DNA of 64,000 nt from Gimesia alba (GCF_007744675.1 NZ_CP036269.1:1255501-1319500), one strand, 5' to 3'. Shown: positions 50,167 through 58,458, counted from the stretch's first letter. The notes: generated by a model not told the origin, from the letters alone. Translations and numbers: made by a program.

Positions 50167-50607
50167 CCGCGGCAGCAGACACGCTTTCTTCAAATCGGCC
50201 TGACCTGCTGTTTCTCCCGATATTCCGGTGCGAAAACATCCTCTTGACAGCAACGTGACGGGAACCACAATGCGGAGATAACGTCGCGCGCGCGAGTGAG
50301 CACTACAAAAACAGTTGAGAATTTTCGCACTTGTTGAAGCGAGCACTACAAAAGTCTCTGTGTAGAGCAAGATTTGAGCGGCATGACCCAGTAAGGTTCT
50401 GTTTTGAGCACCGTCAATTTTACGCTTATCGAGAACCTTTTTAGTACGATTATCACCTGTTGATTGGCGATCATTGATACTTCCTAAGCGGTTCATAAGC
50501 AAACCCCGCTTGACTCCCTCACGCCGTTGAAGAAGATGGTTCACAGTCGTAACACAGACCAGAAATAACACACCACAAGCACAGCAAAGCAGACACCAGC
50601 ACAACAT
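49957..50607 (-). CDS. Doubtful Cys-rich-start frame overlapping the end of mutL
   Basis: A 216-codon frame whose ATG is preceded by AGGGAGGAAACGAAG, a near-ideal ribosome site. The first 20 residues form a Cys-rich hydrophobic segment (MLCWCLLCCACGVLFLVCV), then basic, polar sequence (LLQRREGVKRGLL) with no recognised domain. The last 210 bases lie antisense inside mutL, an unlikely place for coding sequence. The front may thus be a small real or decayed gene that has lost its original stop. The spacer part also contains a 13-base direct repeat (GAGCACTACAAAA at 50298 and 50341). I call it mainly because of the ribosome site. Confidence 0.25.
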   Translation of the reverse strand: MLCWCLLCCACGVLFLVCVTTVNHLLQRREGVKRGLLMNRLGSINDRQSTGDNRTKKVLDKRKIDGAQNRTLLGHAAQILLYTETFVVLASTSAKILNCFCSAHSRARRYLRIVVPVTLLSRGCFRTGISGETAGQADLKKACLLPRLAHASELAIEFGVTENQGRGSAMRTVMGIVDQMTLFEQAINFFLRQTLARFDGGFAGHHRNQIVQQIPP

Positions 50608-50784
50608 CTTCGTTTCCTCCCTGAAAAGAATGATCGAACCGTCAAACAATAGAGACCGATCCCACACGAGCAAATTCTACCCGATGTCAACGAGCAGGCC
50701 GCAGATGAAAATCCAGCAGTAGAACTGATCAAAGCACTCTACCTACTGAGCGGCAAGCAATGGCCCAATAAGCTCCCCGGTTGC

Positions 50785-50808
50785 CACGGCCCGGCTTGTC
50801 CGGCCGTG
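50785..50808. repeat. GGACAAGCC-family hairpin repeat
   Basis: CACGGCC / GGCCGTG stem around a CTTGTCC-containing loop. On the reverse strand the middle reads GGACAAGCC, as in the copy at 56275, placing it in the same family. Confidence 0.55.
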
Positions 50809-50842
50809 CCCAGCAATTCCCGAATACCTCGCTAAAAAATTG

Positions 50843-50983
50843 TAGGGGCAGTGCCTGTGTGCCTGCCCGCCTGGAGAGCTTCATTATTTATGGTTGTTTG
50901 AATGGAACCAGTTAAAAGAATTCGTACGTTATCCCTGTCAGCAACCCTGTCCCAGCGGGCGGCCACATAGGGCCGCACCCTAC
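50843..50983. repeat. 141-bp unit with inverted ends GTAGGGG...CCCTAC (copy 1)
   Basis: Begins GTAGGGGCAGTGCC followed by TGTGTGCCTGCCCGCC and ends with the inverted version GCGGGCGGCCACATAGGGCC then GCACCCTAC. The two ends are about 83 bases apart internally. A second unit of nearly the same size and arrangement lies at 56317-56455. The interiors do not look alike. No transposase is present, so it resembles a MITE or extragenic palindrome pair. Confidence 0.55.
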
Positions 50984-51020
50984 AGCAACACAGATGGGTA
51001 CGTTTTTTGAAATTAAACCT

Positions 51021-51054
51021 TCACCGTCGAGGAAGCCAACGCTACCTGCCCGCC
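51021..51054. repeat. Degenerate hairpin-family repeat
   Basis: Reads TCACCGTCGAGGAAGCCAAC then GCTACCTGCCCGCC. It lines up with the copy at 56273-56300 (TTCACCGTTGGACAAGCCAA then CGGTACCACCCGC) over about 30 bases, although the stem is partly lost. Confidence 0.5.
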
Positions 51055-51102
51055 TAAAACCTGATTCTTGCCTCACGAATCAGAACTCCGCCATCAAAAT
51101 TT

Positions 51103-51133
51103 TGTGTGTTTTCGTGCCTTTCGTGGTAGAAAC
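51103..51133. repeat. TTTCGTGCCTTTCGTGGTAG repeat, copy 1
   Basis: A 20-base core identical to that at 53920-53941, with similar flanks (TGTGT before, A-rich after). It stands about 175 bases before the alpha/beta hydrolase start. Function is unknown. Confidence 0.65.
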
Positions 51134-51306
51134 AAACAAGTCGTCTTCAAGCATCCCGATTCAAGAACGACGAACTGCATAAAACCCACCCCAGTCCCTG
51201 TTCGGACAGCGTGCTTCAAGGTAGCATAAATGTAAATGAATACGACGGAAACAACCTGGAAGGTTTTCGTGACTGTTTGAACGACGATTTCTAAGGAGCA
51301 AGGCGC

Positions 51307-52158
51307 GTGCTCACAGAAACATGGGTGAATCAATCCAATTTGAAACTGAATTATGCGATCAGTCTTGAGACGGGGGCTCCGCTAATTCTGTTGCATGGAG
51401 TGACACGCCGCTGGCAATCCTTCCTGCCTCTGATTGGCCCGTTGGGCGTTCATCGACAATTGATCGCCCTGGATTCGCGCGGCCATGGCCTGTCATCAAA
51501 GCCGGAAATCGGCTACCTCGTTCGAGATTATGCTGCTGATATCATCGCATTCATCAAAGACCGCGATCAGCCAGCCGCCATTTATGGTCACTCATTAGGT
51601 GCGCTCGTGGCCGCTGCCGTTGCTGCTGAACTTCCGGAACTGGTTACTGCTGTGATCCTGGAAGATCCGCCCTTCAATACGATGAACGAAAACATTTCAG
51701 CAACGGTCTTTCATAGTTTTTTTAAAGCCATGCAAACCTTTGCCGGCGATCAGCGAACGATTAACGAAATCTCGCGAGACCTGTCAGAGGTACGCTTGCA
51801 CAATCCGGAAAACGGGGTGGAATTCAGATTGGGAGATGTCCGCGATGGTGTCTCACTGAGGTTTACCGCAAGCTGTCTACAGCAGCTTGACCCCGCGGTC
51901 CTGTTACCCATTGTGGAAGGGCGCTGGCTGGAGGGATATGAAACAGAGTCGGTGTTTCGCCACCTTTCCTGCCCGGCGCTGCTGATTCAAGCCGATTCCA
52001 CAGCGGGAGGCATGCTGCCGGACAACGATGCGGCTCAACTGGAAGCATGGTCTGATAATCTGACGCGCATTAAAGTTCCCGGCGTGGGACACCTGGTCCA
52101 CTCGTCCGCCACACAACAGGTCGTCAATCAGGTATTGGGATTCCTGGCATCCACCTGA
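51307..52158 (+). CDS. Alpha/beta-fold hydrolase
   Basis: A 283-residue hydrolase of the esterase/epoxide-hydrolase type. The oxyanion region is LILLHGVTRRWQSFLP. DSRGHGLSSKPE and the nucleophile elbow YGHSLGALVAAAVA give the Ser, and VPGVGHLVH gives the catalytic His. The acid is probably the Asp in LIQADSTAGG. There is no signal peptide. The start is GTG with AAGGAG nine bases upstream. It is followed 56 bases later by an amidohydrolase with a similar ribosome site, so the two may act on one pathway. Substrate unknown. Confidence 0.88.
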   Translation: MLTETWVNQSNLKLNYAISLETGAPLILLHGVTRRWQSFLPLIGPLGVHRQLIALDSRGHGLSSKPEIGYLVRDYAADIIAFIKDRDQPAAIYGHSLGALVAAAVAAELPELVTAVILEDPPFNTMNENISATVFHSFFKAMQTFAGDQRTINEISRDLSEVRLHNPENGVEFRLGDVRDGVSLRFTASCLQQLDPAVLLPIVEGRWLEGYETESVFRHLSCPALLIQADSTAGGMLPDNDAAQLEAWSDNLTRIKVPGVGHLVHSSATQQVVNQVLGFLAST

Positions 52159-52214
52159 TGAAAATCAGCCAGCGGGGATGAGGTGAAGCAAATCTTCTTT
52201 AGGAGCACTCACAG

Positions 52215-53501
52215 ATGAAGACAGCCACGAATAAAACGGTGATCAAAAATGGCCAGATCGTTGACGGCACCGGGGCTCAGCCGATTGCCGACGGCGCCGT
52301 CCTGGTCGAAAATGGCCGCATCACATTTGTCGGCAAGCAGGATGATCTGCCACCGCTGTCAGCAGAGACAGAACAGATTGATGCCTGTGGCGGCACCATC
52401 ATGCCCGGCCTGGTGGAAGCGCACTTCCATCCTACCTATTTCAACGTTGCCAAACTGGAAGATCTGGATATCAAGTATCCCGTTGAGTACGTCACGCTGC
52501 TGGCGGCCTGTAATGCGAAGCTGGCTTTGGAATGTGGATACACGGCGGCCCGCAGTGGGGGCAGCCTGTTTAATATCGATGTCTGGATGAAAAAAGCGAT
52601 CGAGAACGATCTCATTCCCGGACCAAGAATGGCCGCCAGCGGACGCGAAATTTGTGGCGCTGGCGGCTTGATGGACTGGAATCCCGACTTTCGCAAAATT
52701 GGCATGGAAGGCCTGATCTTACTGGTGAACGGGGCCGACGAAGCACGCACCGCCGTACGTAAACTGGTGAAAGATGGTGTCGAATGGGTCAAGACCTATC
52801 CCACAGGCGATGCCGCCGACGCGAACGCGAACGACCATCACACGCTCTGCATGACCTTTGACGAAATGCATGCAGTGGTCCAGACCGCCCACAACCATAA
52901 TTTAAAAGTCACCGGCCACTGTCGGGCCACCGAAGGGATCAAGAATGCCCTTTTAGCAAATTACGACGCCATCGAGCATGGCACTTTCATGGATGACGAA
53001 ACACTCGATCTGCTGTTGGCGCGCGATGTACCTGTGGTGCCGGCGTTGTATTTTGAACAGGCCAGCATTGAAGTTGGTCCCGAGTATGGGATGCCGCAAG
53101 ATGTGATTGACGGCCATCAGGAAACATTGGAAGGGGGGGCCGAAAGCGCCCGCCGCATTCTGGCAGCAGGCGGACGGCTCGGAATGGGAGGCGATTACGG
53201 CTTCGCCTGGAACCCGCATGGCGACTATGCGAAAGAGCTGGAATTCTTCGTGAACTATGTCGGGCTGAAACCGCTGGATGTGCTGAAATGTGCCACGAAA
53301 ACCGGCGCGGAAATCCTGGGCCGCGAAGATGAAATCGGCACGCTGGCCAACGGCAAATTAGCCGATGTTCTGGTTGTGGATGGCGATATAGTCACGGACA
53401 TTTCCATTCTGCAAGATCGTTCAAGAATCATCGCCGTGATGCAGGGCGGCATTACAAAGGCCGGACGACTGACGGTACCCATGATCAATCACAGGATCTA
53501 G
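52215..53501 (+). CDS. Metal-dependent amidohydrolase (imidazolonepropionase/prolidase-like)
   Basis: A 428-residue TIM-barrel hydrolase. The composite beta-domain at both ends encloses the barrel. Metal ligands include H-x-H in VEAHFHPTYF, a Lys in EWVKTYPTGDA that could be carboxylated, His in KVTGHCRATEG, His in YDAIEHGTFMDDE, and Asp in LGMGGDYGFAW. The end (LGREDEIGTLANGKLADVLVVDGD) is typical of the superfamily. The enzyme class is not closer than amide or cyclic-amide hydrolysis. AGGAG precedes ATG by nine bases. It pairs with the upstream alpha/beta hydrolase. Confidence 0.88.
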   Translation: MKTATNKTVIKNGQIVDGTGAQPIADGAVLVENGRITFVGKQDDLPPLSAETEQIDACGGTIMPGLVEAHFHPTYFNVAKLEDLDIKYPVEYVTLLAACNAKLALECGYTAARSGGSLFNIDVWMKKAIENDLIPGPRMAASGREICGAGGLMDWNPDFRKIGMEGLILLVNGADEARTAVRKLVKDGVEWVKTYPTGDAADANANDHHTLCMTFDEMHAVVQTAHNHNLKVTGHCRATEGIKNALLANYDAIEHGTFMDDETLDLLLARDVPVVPALYFEQASIEVGPEYGMPQDVIDGHQETLEGGAESARRILAAGGRLGMGGDYGFAWNPHGDYAKELEFFVNYVGLKPLDVLKCATKTGAEILGREDEIGTLANGKLADVLVVDGDIVTDISILQDRSRIIAVMQGGITKAGRLTVPMINHRI

Positions 53502-53694
53502 CATTCACAGAATGATTCTCAATAATGATGATCTGATCTATTCGCTTCCAACCCACTGAGCGGCACGGCGCCAGGTAGTATTTATTTAATAGTATTGAGC
53601 GTGATTTTGCGGTCGACAGAGTGAGCTATGTAAGATCAAACCGTAGCCGATGGTGTGATATTGCCTTTGTTTCTTGGACTATGACCGCAAAAAA

Positions 53695-53727
53695 AGCCAC
53701 TAGCCGCAGGGCGTTAGCCCCGGTTCC
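53695..53727. repeat. TAGCCGCAGGGCGTTAGCCCC hairpin-type repeat
   Basis: TAGCCGCAGGGCGTTAGCCC followed by CGGTTCC forms a GGGC/GCCC stem. I associate sequences of this type (reverse strand GGGGCTAACGCCCTGCGGCT) with planctomycete intergenic DNA. One copy was noticed in this window. Confidence 0.5.
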
Positions 53728-53912
53728 TCCCCATTTGCAAAGACCAATTCGAATTAAGAAACACAATCTGGCCGCCGTTTGACGAGAACAGATACGTTTC
53801 AAAAAACGCTACCTAGCGCCATTCCGCTCACAATAGGCATCCGTTACTAGAAAATCTAAAGTACAAATAAATGTTGTTTCCCCTCTCGACTGCAACCGAA
53901 ACAATCCCGGAA

Positions 53913-53946
53913 TTCGTGTCTTTTCGTGCCTTTCGTGGTAGCAAAA
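53913..53946. repeat. TTTCGTGCCTTTCGTGGTAG repeat, copy 2
   Basis: Core identical over at least 20 bases to the copy at 51.1 kb, again 90-200 bases before the start of a gene, here the second DUF1501 gene. Confidence 0.65.
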
Positions 53947-54035
53947 AGACTCATTTCGTGAGTAAAATTACACCCCGGTTGCCGTCAGTCAACCCAGTGT
54001 GAAATCATTCCTGCAGCGCTTTGGAGAAGAACACG

Positions 54036-55379
54036 ATGCTCTCGATCCTGGGACCGAAACAGAGACAATGCGACGGATCAAGGAGGCAATTCCTCAAGAT
54101 CGGCGGTCTTGCGCTGGGCGGACTCTCGCTGCCACAGATCCTGCAGGCCGAAGCACAGGCAGGGGCAACGGCCGGGCCGTTAGGTCACAAAGCCATCATC
54201 ATGATTTACCTCTCCGGCGGTCCCTCTCATCAGGATATGTACGACCTGAAGATGGAAGCGCCGTCAGAGATTCGTGGCGACTTCAAACCGATCGATACGA
54301 ACGTGCCTGGCATCCAGATTTGCGAACACCTGCCGCGACTGGCCACGATGATGGATAAGTTCGCCGTCATCCGCTCCCTGCACGGCTGCCCCGATCAACA
54401 CGCTTCTGATCTCTGCATGAGCGGCTGGCCCATCGGTGGCAAGGGACGGCAGTCGGGGCATCCTTCACTCGGTTCCGTCTTGTCCAAAGTCCAGGGACCG
54501 GTCGACAAAGCGGTACCGCCGTTTGTCGGACTCAGTATCAAGAGCCGTCATGAACCGTATGGCAACCCCGGTTTCCCTGGATTTCTGGGCAAAGCGCATT
54601 CCCCGCTCCAGCCGACGGGAGAAGGCATGGACAACATGCGCCTGCAGGGGATATCGCTCGATCGTTTGCGCGACCGTAAAGCATTGTTGGCCGGCATCGA
54701 TTCCTTTCGCCATACCGCTGACGCTGCCTATGATGGACTGGATGCCTTCTCACAACGGGCCTTCGATGTGTTGACGTCGAGTAAACTGGTCGAAGCGATG
54801 GACCTCGAAAAAGAAGATCCCGCCGTGCGAGACCGCTACGGTCGGGGGGATGACAGTCCTGCCTTTGGAGAAGACGCCGGCCCGCATTGGCTGGATCAAT
54901 TCCTGATGGCCCGCCGCCTGGTTGAAGTCGGCGTCCGCTGTGTCACGTTATCGTTTGGCAGTTGGGATCGGCACCACTCGAACTTTGCCCGCTTGCCATT
55001 GCAGTTAGCCAAATTCGATCAGGGGATCACCGCACTCGTGGAAGACCTGCACGCACGCGGACTGCAAAACGATGTGAGCGTGATTGCCTGGGGCGAATTC
55101 GGACGTACGCCCCGTATTAACAAAGATGCCGGCCGCGATCATTGGCCACAAGCTTCATGTGCATTGCTTGCCGGCGGCGGGATGCGCACAGGGCAGGTCA
55201 TCGGCTCCACGAATCGGCTGGGCGAAGTCCCCCTCGATCGCCCGCTTCACTATCAGAACGTCTTTGCCACACTCTATCGTCAGCTGGGTATCGACCCCGC
55301 GACGACGACGATTCCCGACCACGCCGGTCGCCCGCAATACACGCTCGACATTAGAGAACCGATCGACGAGCTGATCTGA
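54036..55379 (+). CDS. Tat-exported DUF1501 protein, copy 2
   Basis: A 447-residue DUF1501 protein. The twin-arginine signal is [15 protein letters not shown] near residue 17. Family blocks: [55 protein letters not shown] and [22 protein letters not shown]. It differs clearly from copy 1 at 20.6 kb and lacks the PPC and DUF1549/1553 partners downstream; a LamG/DUF1080-like gene follows instead after 154 bases. The ATG at 54036 has GGAG upstream, so the earlier TTG at 54021 was rejected. Activity is unknown. Confidence 0.9.
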   Translation: MLSILGPKQRQCDGSRRQFLKIGGLALGGLSLPQILQAEAQAGATAGPLGHKAIIMIYLSGGPSHQDMYDLKMEAPSEIRGDFKPIDTNVPGIQICEHLPRLATMMDKFAVIRSLHGCPDQHASDLCMSGWPIGGKGRQSGHPSLGSVLSKVQGPVDKAVPPFVGLSIKSRHEPYGNPGFPGFLGKAHSPLQPTGEGMDNMRLQGISLDRLRDRKALLAGIDSFRHTADAAYDGLDAFSQRAFDVLTSSKLVEAMDLEKEDPAVRDRYGRGDDSPAFGEDAGPHWLDQFLMARRLVEVGVRCVTLSFGSWDRHHSNFARLPLQLAKFDQGITALVEDLHARGLQNDVSVIAWGEFGRTPRINKDAGRDHWPQASCALLAGGGMRTGQVIGSTNRLGEVPLDRPLHYQNVFATLYRQLGIDPATTTIPDHAGRPQYTLDIREPIDELI

Positions 55380-55533
55380 ATTTCCGGTGGTTTTTGATTT
55401 TAGCTACCACCCATTCTTTCTTTGGATTGACGCTGTATTATCAAGTCTTCTCTTGTTTATGCCAGTTTTGTCTGGTACTTTTTTGGTGTAAATAGGAAAG
55501 CCCGACTCTTCCACTTTCAAGAAAGTTCCTGTC

Positions 55534-56172
55534 ATGTTGAAACAAGCCGCTTGCCTCTGTCTGGCTCTGACCTTCCTGGCTCCCTCGTTGTTGAAAGCCG
55601 AAAAGAATGCATCGCTCAAACCGGCGTTGACGAAGATTGACAAGCCGACACAAGCCGAGTCGTTCGATGGTAAAAAACTCGGCAAGCAATGGGCGGCGAA
55701 CAAAGGCGCATGGACCATCGAAGAAGGCACGCTGGTAGGCAAGGAATTGCCGGCCGACAAGCATGCGGCTGTGCTGACCTGGAAACTGCCTCACCAGAAT
55801 TCGGCCCTTCGCTGTTCGTTTCAGCTCAAGGATGCGAAGTTTTTTCACGTGAGCCTGAATCATCCCAAAGGGCACCTGTTCCGCATTATGATCGACGAGT
55901 CCGGCATGATTTTGAGGACCGATAAAAACAAGAAAGACCCGAAGTCCAAGCCGATCACATTAGCCAAAGCCAAAACGAAGCTGGATCCCAACAAGTGGTA
56001 TACGCTGCAACTGGAAATGCAGGGAGACAAGGTCGTTGCCCAGATTGATAACGGCTTAAAAGTCGAAGGCCAGCATCCTTCACTCGACAGCAGGAAAACC
56101 GGCTACCGCTTCGTCATGAAAGGCAAAACGCTGTTGCTGGATGATCTATCCGCCTGGAATCTGGATGATTAG
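55534..56172 (+). CDS. Secreted DUF1080/LamG-like jelly-roll protein
   Basis: A 212-residue exported protein. The signal peptide ends at LLKAEKN. The rest is a concanavalin-like jelly roll: AESFDGKKLGKQWAANKGAW, TIEEGTLVGKELPADKHAAV, ALRCSFQLKDAKFFHVSLN, and KWYTLQLEMQGDKVVAQIDN. This resembles the DUF1080 (3-keto-disaccharide hydrolase) fold common in planctomycetes, but catalytic residues cannot be assigned. It is probably co-expressed with the DUF1501 gene upstream, 154 bases away. Confidence 0.72.
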   Translation: MLKQAACLCLALTFLAPSLLKAEKNASLKPALTKIDKPTQAESFDGKKLGKQWAANKGAWTIEEGTLVGKELPADKHAAVLTWKLPHQNSALRCSFQLKDAKFFHVSLNHPKGHLFRIMIDESGMILRTDKNKKDPKSKPITLAKAKTKLDPNKWYTLQLEMQGDKVVAQIDNGLKVEGQHPSLDSRKTGYRFVMKGKTLLLDDLSAWNLDD

Positions 56173-56210
56173 TAAGCACGTTCTTGCTTGCGTGTAATCT
56201 TACCGTGTGC

Positions 56211-56233
56211 CACTGTCGGCTGGCCCGACAGTG
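56211..56233. repeat. Hairpin repeat CACTGTCGG / CCGACAGTG
   Basis: A perfect 9-bp stem with a CTGGC loop, 39 bases after the jelly-roll protein stop. It is a member of the CACTGT-type hairpin family also at 58375 and could double as a terminator, although no T run follows. Confidence 0.6.
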
Positions 56234-56274
56234 CGCAAGGGGGATGGGAGTATGTATTCTGAAATCGAACATTC

Positions 56275-56295
56275 ACCGTTGGACAAGCCAACGGT
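56275..56295. repeat. Hairpin repeat ACCGTTGG-ACAAG-CCAACGGT
   Basis: A perfect 8-bp stem. It is followed by ACCACCCGC, as the 58.4-kb copy (reverse strand) is followed by CCACCCGCC, so the conserved unit is hairpin plus CCACCCGC. Confidence 0.6.
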
Positions 56296-56316
56296 ACCAC
56301 CCGCTAAATTCAATTC

Positions 56317-56455
56317 GTAGGGTGCGGATCCATGTGTCCGCCCGCCTTGGGATGAACGAAATCTATTTTCGATCAAATGTAATCGGAAGAAACGTTCGAT
56401 AATCATCACACGATTAACGCAATCACTGAGGGCTGACACATGGGGCAGCCCCTAC
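56317..56455. repeat. 139-bp unit with inverted ends GTAGGG...CCCCTAC (copy 2)
   Basis: Begins GTAGGGTGCGGATCCATGTG then TCCGCCCGCC, and ends with the inverted copy CTGACACATGGGGCAGCCCC then TAC. Size and arrangement match the unit at 50843-50983, and the right flank (GACAACACAC versus AGCAACACAG) is also similar. Confidence 0.55.
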
Positions 56456-56676
56456 GACAACACACGGGATCGCCCTGGCTCTCTGATTTGTTCGTCTTCG
56501 CTGCCACTTCCTGTTGCCTGCGGCAATACCGGATTGCATCCGGTACCGCCCTAAATGATCTAATCATTGGGTGGGCTCGAATGCATATTCGGGCCGAGCG
56601 CAGCGAGCAGGAAGTCTTGGTGAAACGGATCAGTTGTTTTATTCAACGTTCAACGACATGCGTGGAATGACGCAAG

Positions 56677-57636
56677 CTATTGCGGCAGGCTTTCCACCAG
56701 ACCGATGACGGCCCAGCAGGTGCCCCAGTAGACGGCGGTTTCCTGAATGCTCGCTTTTTTCTTTTCTTTGGTTCCCTTCACAGGCCACGAACCATCTTTG
56801 CGTTGCGTACTGACGAGAAACTGTTGTGCCCGTTTGATCGAAGCGTCCTCATGGTCCAGGCCGGCGACCACTAAAGCATAGAGTGCCATCCCCGTTCCCA
56901 ATGCGTCGCTTTCGTCAGCCACCATCCAACCCCAGCCGCCATTCGGTTTTTGCAGACTTCGGAGTTGCTCTACCATTTGATCGCGAACATCAACTTGCTT
57001 ACTTTCAATTGCGAGTAGTAATCGCACCGCATACCATTCAGTACTCTTTCCGGGCGGACTGGCATTGATAAACTGCATGGCTTTTTCAACAACGGGTTTA
57101 CTCTTTTCATTCCCTTCTCTGAACAGCGTCAGTGCCAGCCACATGGTTGAGACGCTGGTCGTTTCAGGTACGGTGCGTTTTTGAAACGGGAGCTGTCCCC
57201 CCGGTTTCCAGGAACCGTCCGGCTGTTGGTCGTCGAAAAGAAGCGCGGTCAGTTTTTGGCGTGTCTTCTTTTGATCCGGGGTGATGCTGGCATGACCAGA
57301 GCTTAAAAGAATTTGAGCCACCCCCTCCTTGTTTCCGAGTCCGACCGTTTTGCCTTTGTCATTTTTTGAGAGCGATTTGTCGGTTGACCAGTCGGTCCAT
57401 TCTTTCAATTGCTCACTGACTTCAAAACCGCGCTGCTTCGACGCATTCAGGCTCCAGATCATATTTCCGCCACGGTGGCAGGAAACGCATTTCTTTTTCT
57501 CAATCCACCACAGCCCTTTCTCCTCGATAAAGGGAATGCTGTGCTGAACCGTTTCGCGAACCTGAGTCGTGGTAACCTGATCCTCGGGCAGGGCAGCGAT
57601 CGATACCGTCAACAAAAGGGAACTGAAGGCAAGCAT
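56677..57636 (-). CDS. Exported terpene-cyclase-fold protein with CxxCH haem motif
   Basis: A protein of about 319 residues (325 from the first ATG at 57654). After a signal peptide it has KKKCVSCHRGGNMIW, a CxxCH site. Next come repeats of the prenyltransferase/squalene-cyclase alpha-barrel type (PDGSWKPGGQLPF, NGGWGWMVADESDALGTGMALYAL, RKDGSWPVKGTKEK, then AVYWGTCWAVIGLVES). The usual cyclase DxDD acid is not visible, so it is probably not a cyclase. AAAGG before the second ATG (57636) favours that start. Haem attachment and a redox role are inferred. It lies alone, with a repeat-rich spacer downstream. Confidence 0.75.
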   Translation of the reverse strand: MLAFSSLLLTVSIAALPEDQVTTTQVRETVQHSIPFIEEKGLWWIEKKKCVSCHRGGNMIWSLNASKQRGFEVSEQLKEWTDWSTDKSLSKNDKGKTVGLGNKEGVAQILLSSGHASITPDQKKTRQKLTALLFDDQQPDGSWKPGGQLPFQKRTVPETTSVSTMWLALTLFREGNEKSKPVVEKAMQFINASPPGKSTEWYAVRLLLAIESKQVDVRDQMVEQLRSLQKPNGGWGWMVADESDALGTGMALYALVVAGLDHEDASIKRAQQFLVSTQRKDGSWPVKGTKEKKKASIQETAVYWGTCWAVIGLVESLPQ

Positions 57637-57743
57637 ACGGGAGCCTTTCTGCATGCGCGGTAAAAGAAGACTCTAAGAACACCTCAATTATATCAGTCTA
57701 CGATTATGAATAGTACCAGTGATTTGGCTTTCTCGGTTGAGAA

Positions 57744-57770
57744 ACAGGAGGCAAGGGACTTGCCTCCTGT
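57744..57770. terminator. Hairpin after the DinB gene
   Basis: A 12-bp stem, ACAGGAGGCAAG / CTTGCCTCCTGT, with a GGA loop, 31 bases after the DinB stop on the minus strand, followed there by a weak T-rich stretch. Probably a terminator. Confidence 0.6.
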
Positions 57771-57800
57771 ACATGAGATGCATTGGTACGAGATTCACAT

Positions 57801-58292
57801 TCAAGTCATCAGTGGCGGTTTCCCGGCGGCGCGACGGGCGTCGGTGACATTGCCGGAGTGGCTCATGGGGTGCATGATCATTGCCTGGAAACAGTTTCCG
57901 ACGGTATTGTAAAACGGATCTTTGGTATAGTGGCTCGGTTTGTCGAGGTCATCTTCAGAAATCTGTTTGAGGTAGGCCAGTGTGTCCTGGCGGATTTCAT
58001 CAAAGCGGGGACGGATTTCATCGTATGCCGGATACTTCGTCGGATTGGCAACAGGAGTGGAGCCGTAACCAAACAGTTCATGATATTCCGGGAAGCGATT
58101 TGGTTTTCCCTGGATCCACTCATCCAGCAGGACCGATTCATTCACGATCAAATGTCCCAGCACCCAGAGGGGGTGATTGCCGCCGCGCGGCGTCGGTTCG
58201 ACAAAAGGAGTATCTCGCATATCGTCCAGCAGGGTACACGTCCAGTTTTTACTGTATTCGAGACCGGAGCGAATGAATTCGATCGTGTTCAT
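57801..58292 (-). CDS. DinB-family four-helix protein
   Basis: A 163-residue protein of the DinB/YfiT-like metal-binding helical fold. His residues in NHPLWVLGHLIVNES and in AMIMHPMSHSGNVTDARRAAG are placed as in the family's metal triad. The family includes bacillithiol/mycothiol-related transferases and many uncharacterised proteins, so no reaction is given. No signal or membrane helix. It is followed by a strong hairpin. Confidence 0.82.
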   Translation of the reverse strand: MNTIEFIRSGLEYSKNWTCTLLDDMRDTPFVEPTPRGGNHPLWVLGHLIVNESVLLDEWIQGKPNRFPEYHELFGYGSTPVANPTKYPAYDEIRPRFDEIRQDTLAYLKQISEDDLDKPSHYTKDPFYNTVGNCFQAMIMHPMSHSGNVTDARRAAGKPPLMT

Positions 58293-58374
58293 GACGAGAG
58301 TCTCCTGTTCGTTTTGAGTAAAAGTATTCGTAGCGAATCGGTGTAACGGGGTACTTTATTGAGCGGGCGGGTGG

Positions 58375-58396
58375 CACTGTTGGCTTGCCAACAGTG
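58375..58396. repeat. Hairpin repeat CACTGTTGGC-TT-GCCAACAGTG
   Basis: A perfect 10-bp palindromic stem with a two-base centre, preceded by GGCGGGTGG. On the reverse strand it continues into CCACCCGCC, matching the family at 56275. Confidence 0.65.
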
Positions 58397-58458
58397 AATG
58401 AAAGTGAAGGGATCGAAATCCATCACCACCACAATACATTCCGTTTATAAAGTAAAAC

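Larger units (their letters stand above)
50608..51306. other. Repeat-rich spacer, no clear gene
   Basis: About 700 bases between the doubtful frame and the alpha/beta hydrolase. It holds a GGACAAGCC-type hairpin at 50785, an inverted-repeat unit at 50843-50983, a degenerate hairpin-family copy at 51021 and a TTTCGTGCC-type repeat at 51103. No coding frame here has a ribosome site or family match. Confidence 0.5.
53502..54035. other. 534-base spacer with dispersed repeats
   Basis: No gene seen. It holds a GGGC-GTTA-GCCC hairpin repeat at 53695 and the second TTTCGTGCC-type repeat at 53913, then the leader of the second DUF1501 gene. Confidence 0.45.
56173..56676. other. 504-base repeat-rich spacer
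   Basis: Two hairpins (56211 and 56275) and the second inverted-repeat unit (56317-56455) occupy most of it. No gene is supported. Confidence 0.5.

Noticed and set aside
57783-58346. 187-codon plus-strand frame over the DinB gene
   Set aside because: Shadow of the DinB coding sequence, which has conserved family motifs; no ribosome site.
50785-58396. Possible CRISPR array
   Set aside because: Repeats are few, irregularly spaced over kilobases, hairpin-shaped, and no cas gene is present.
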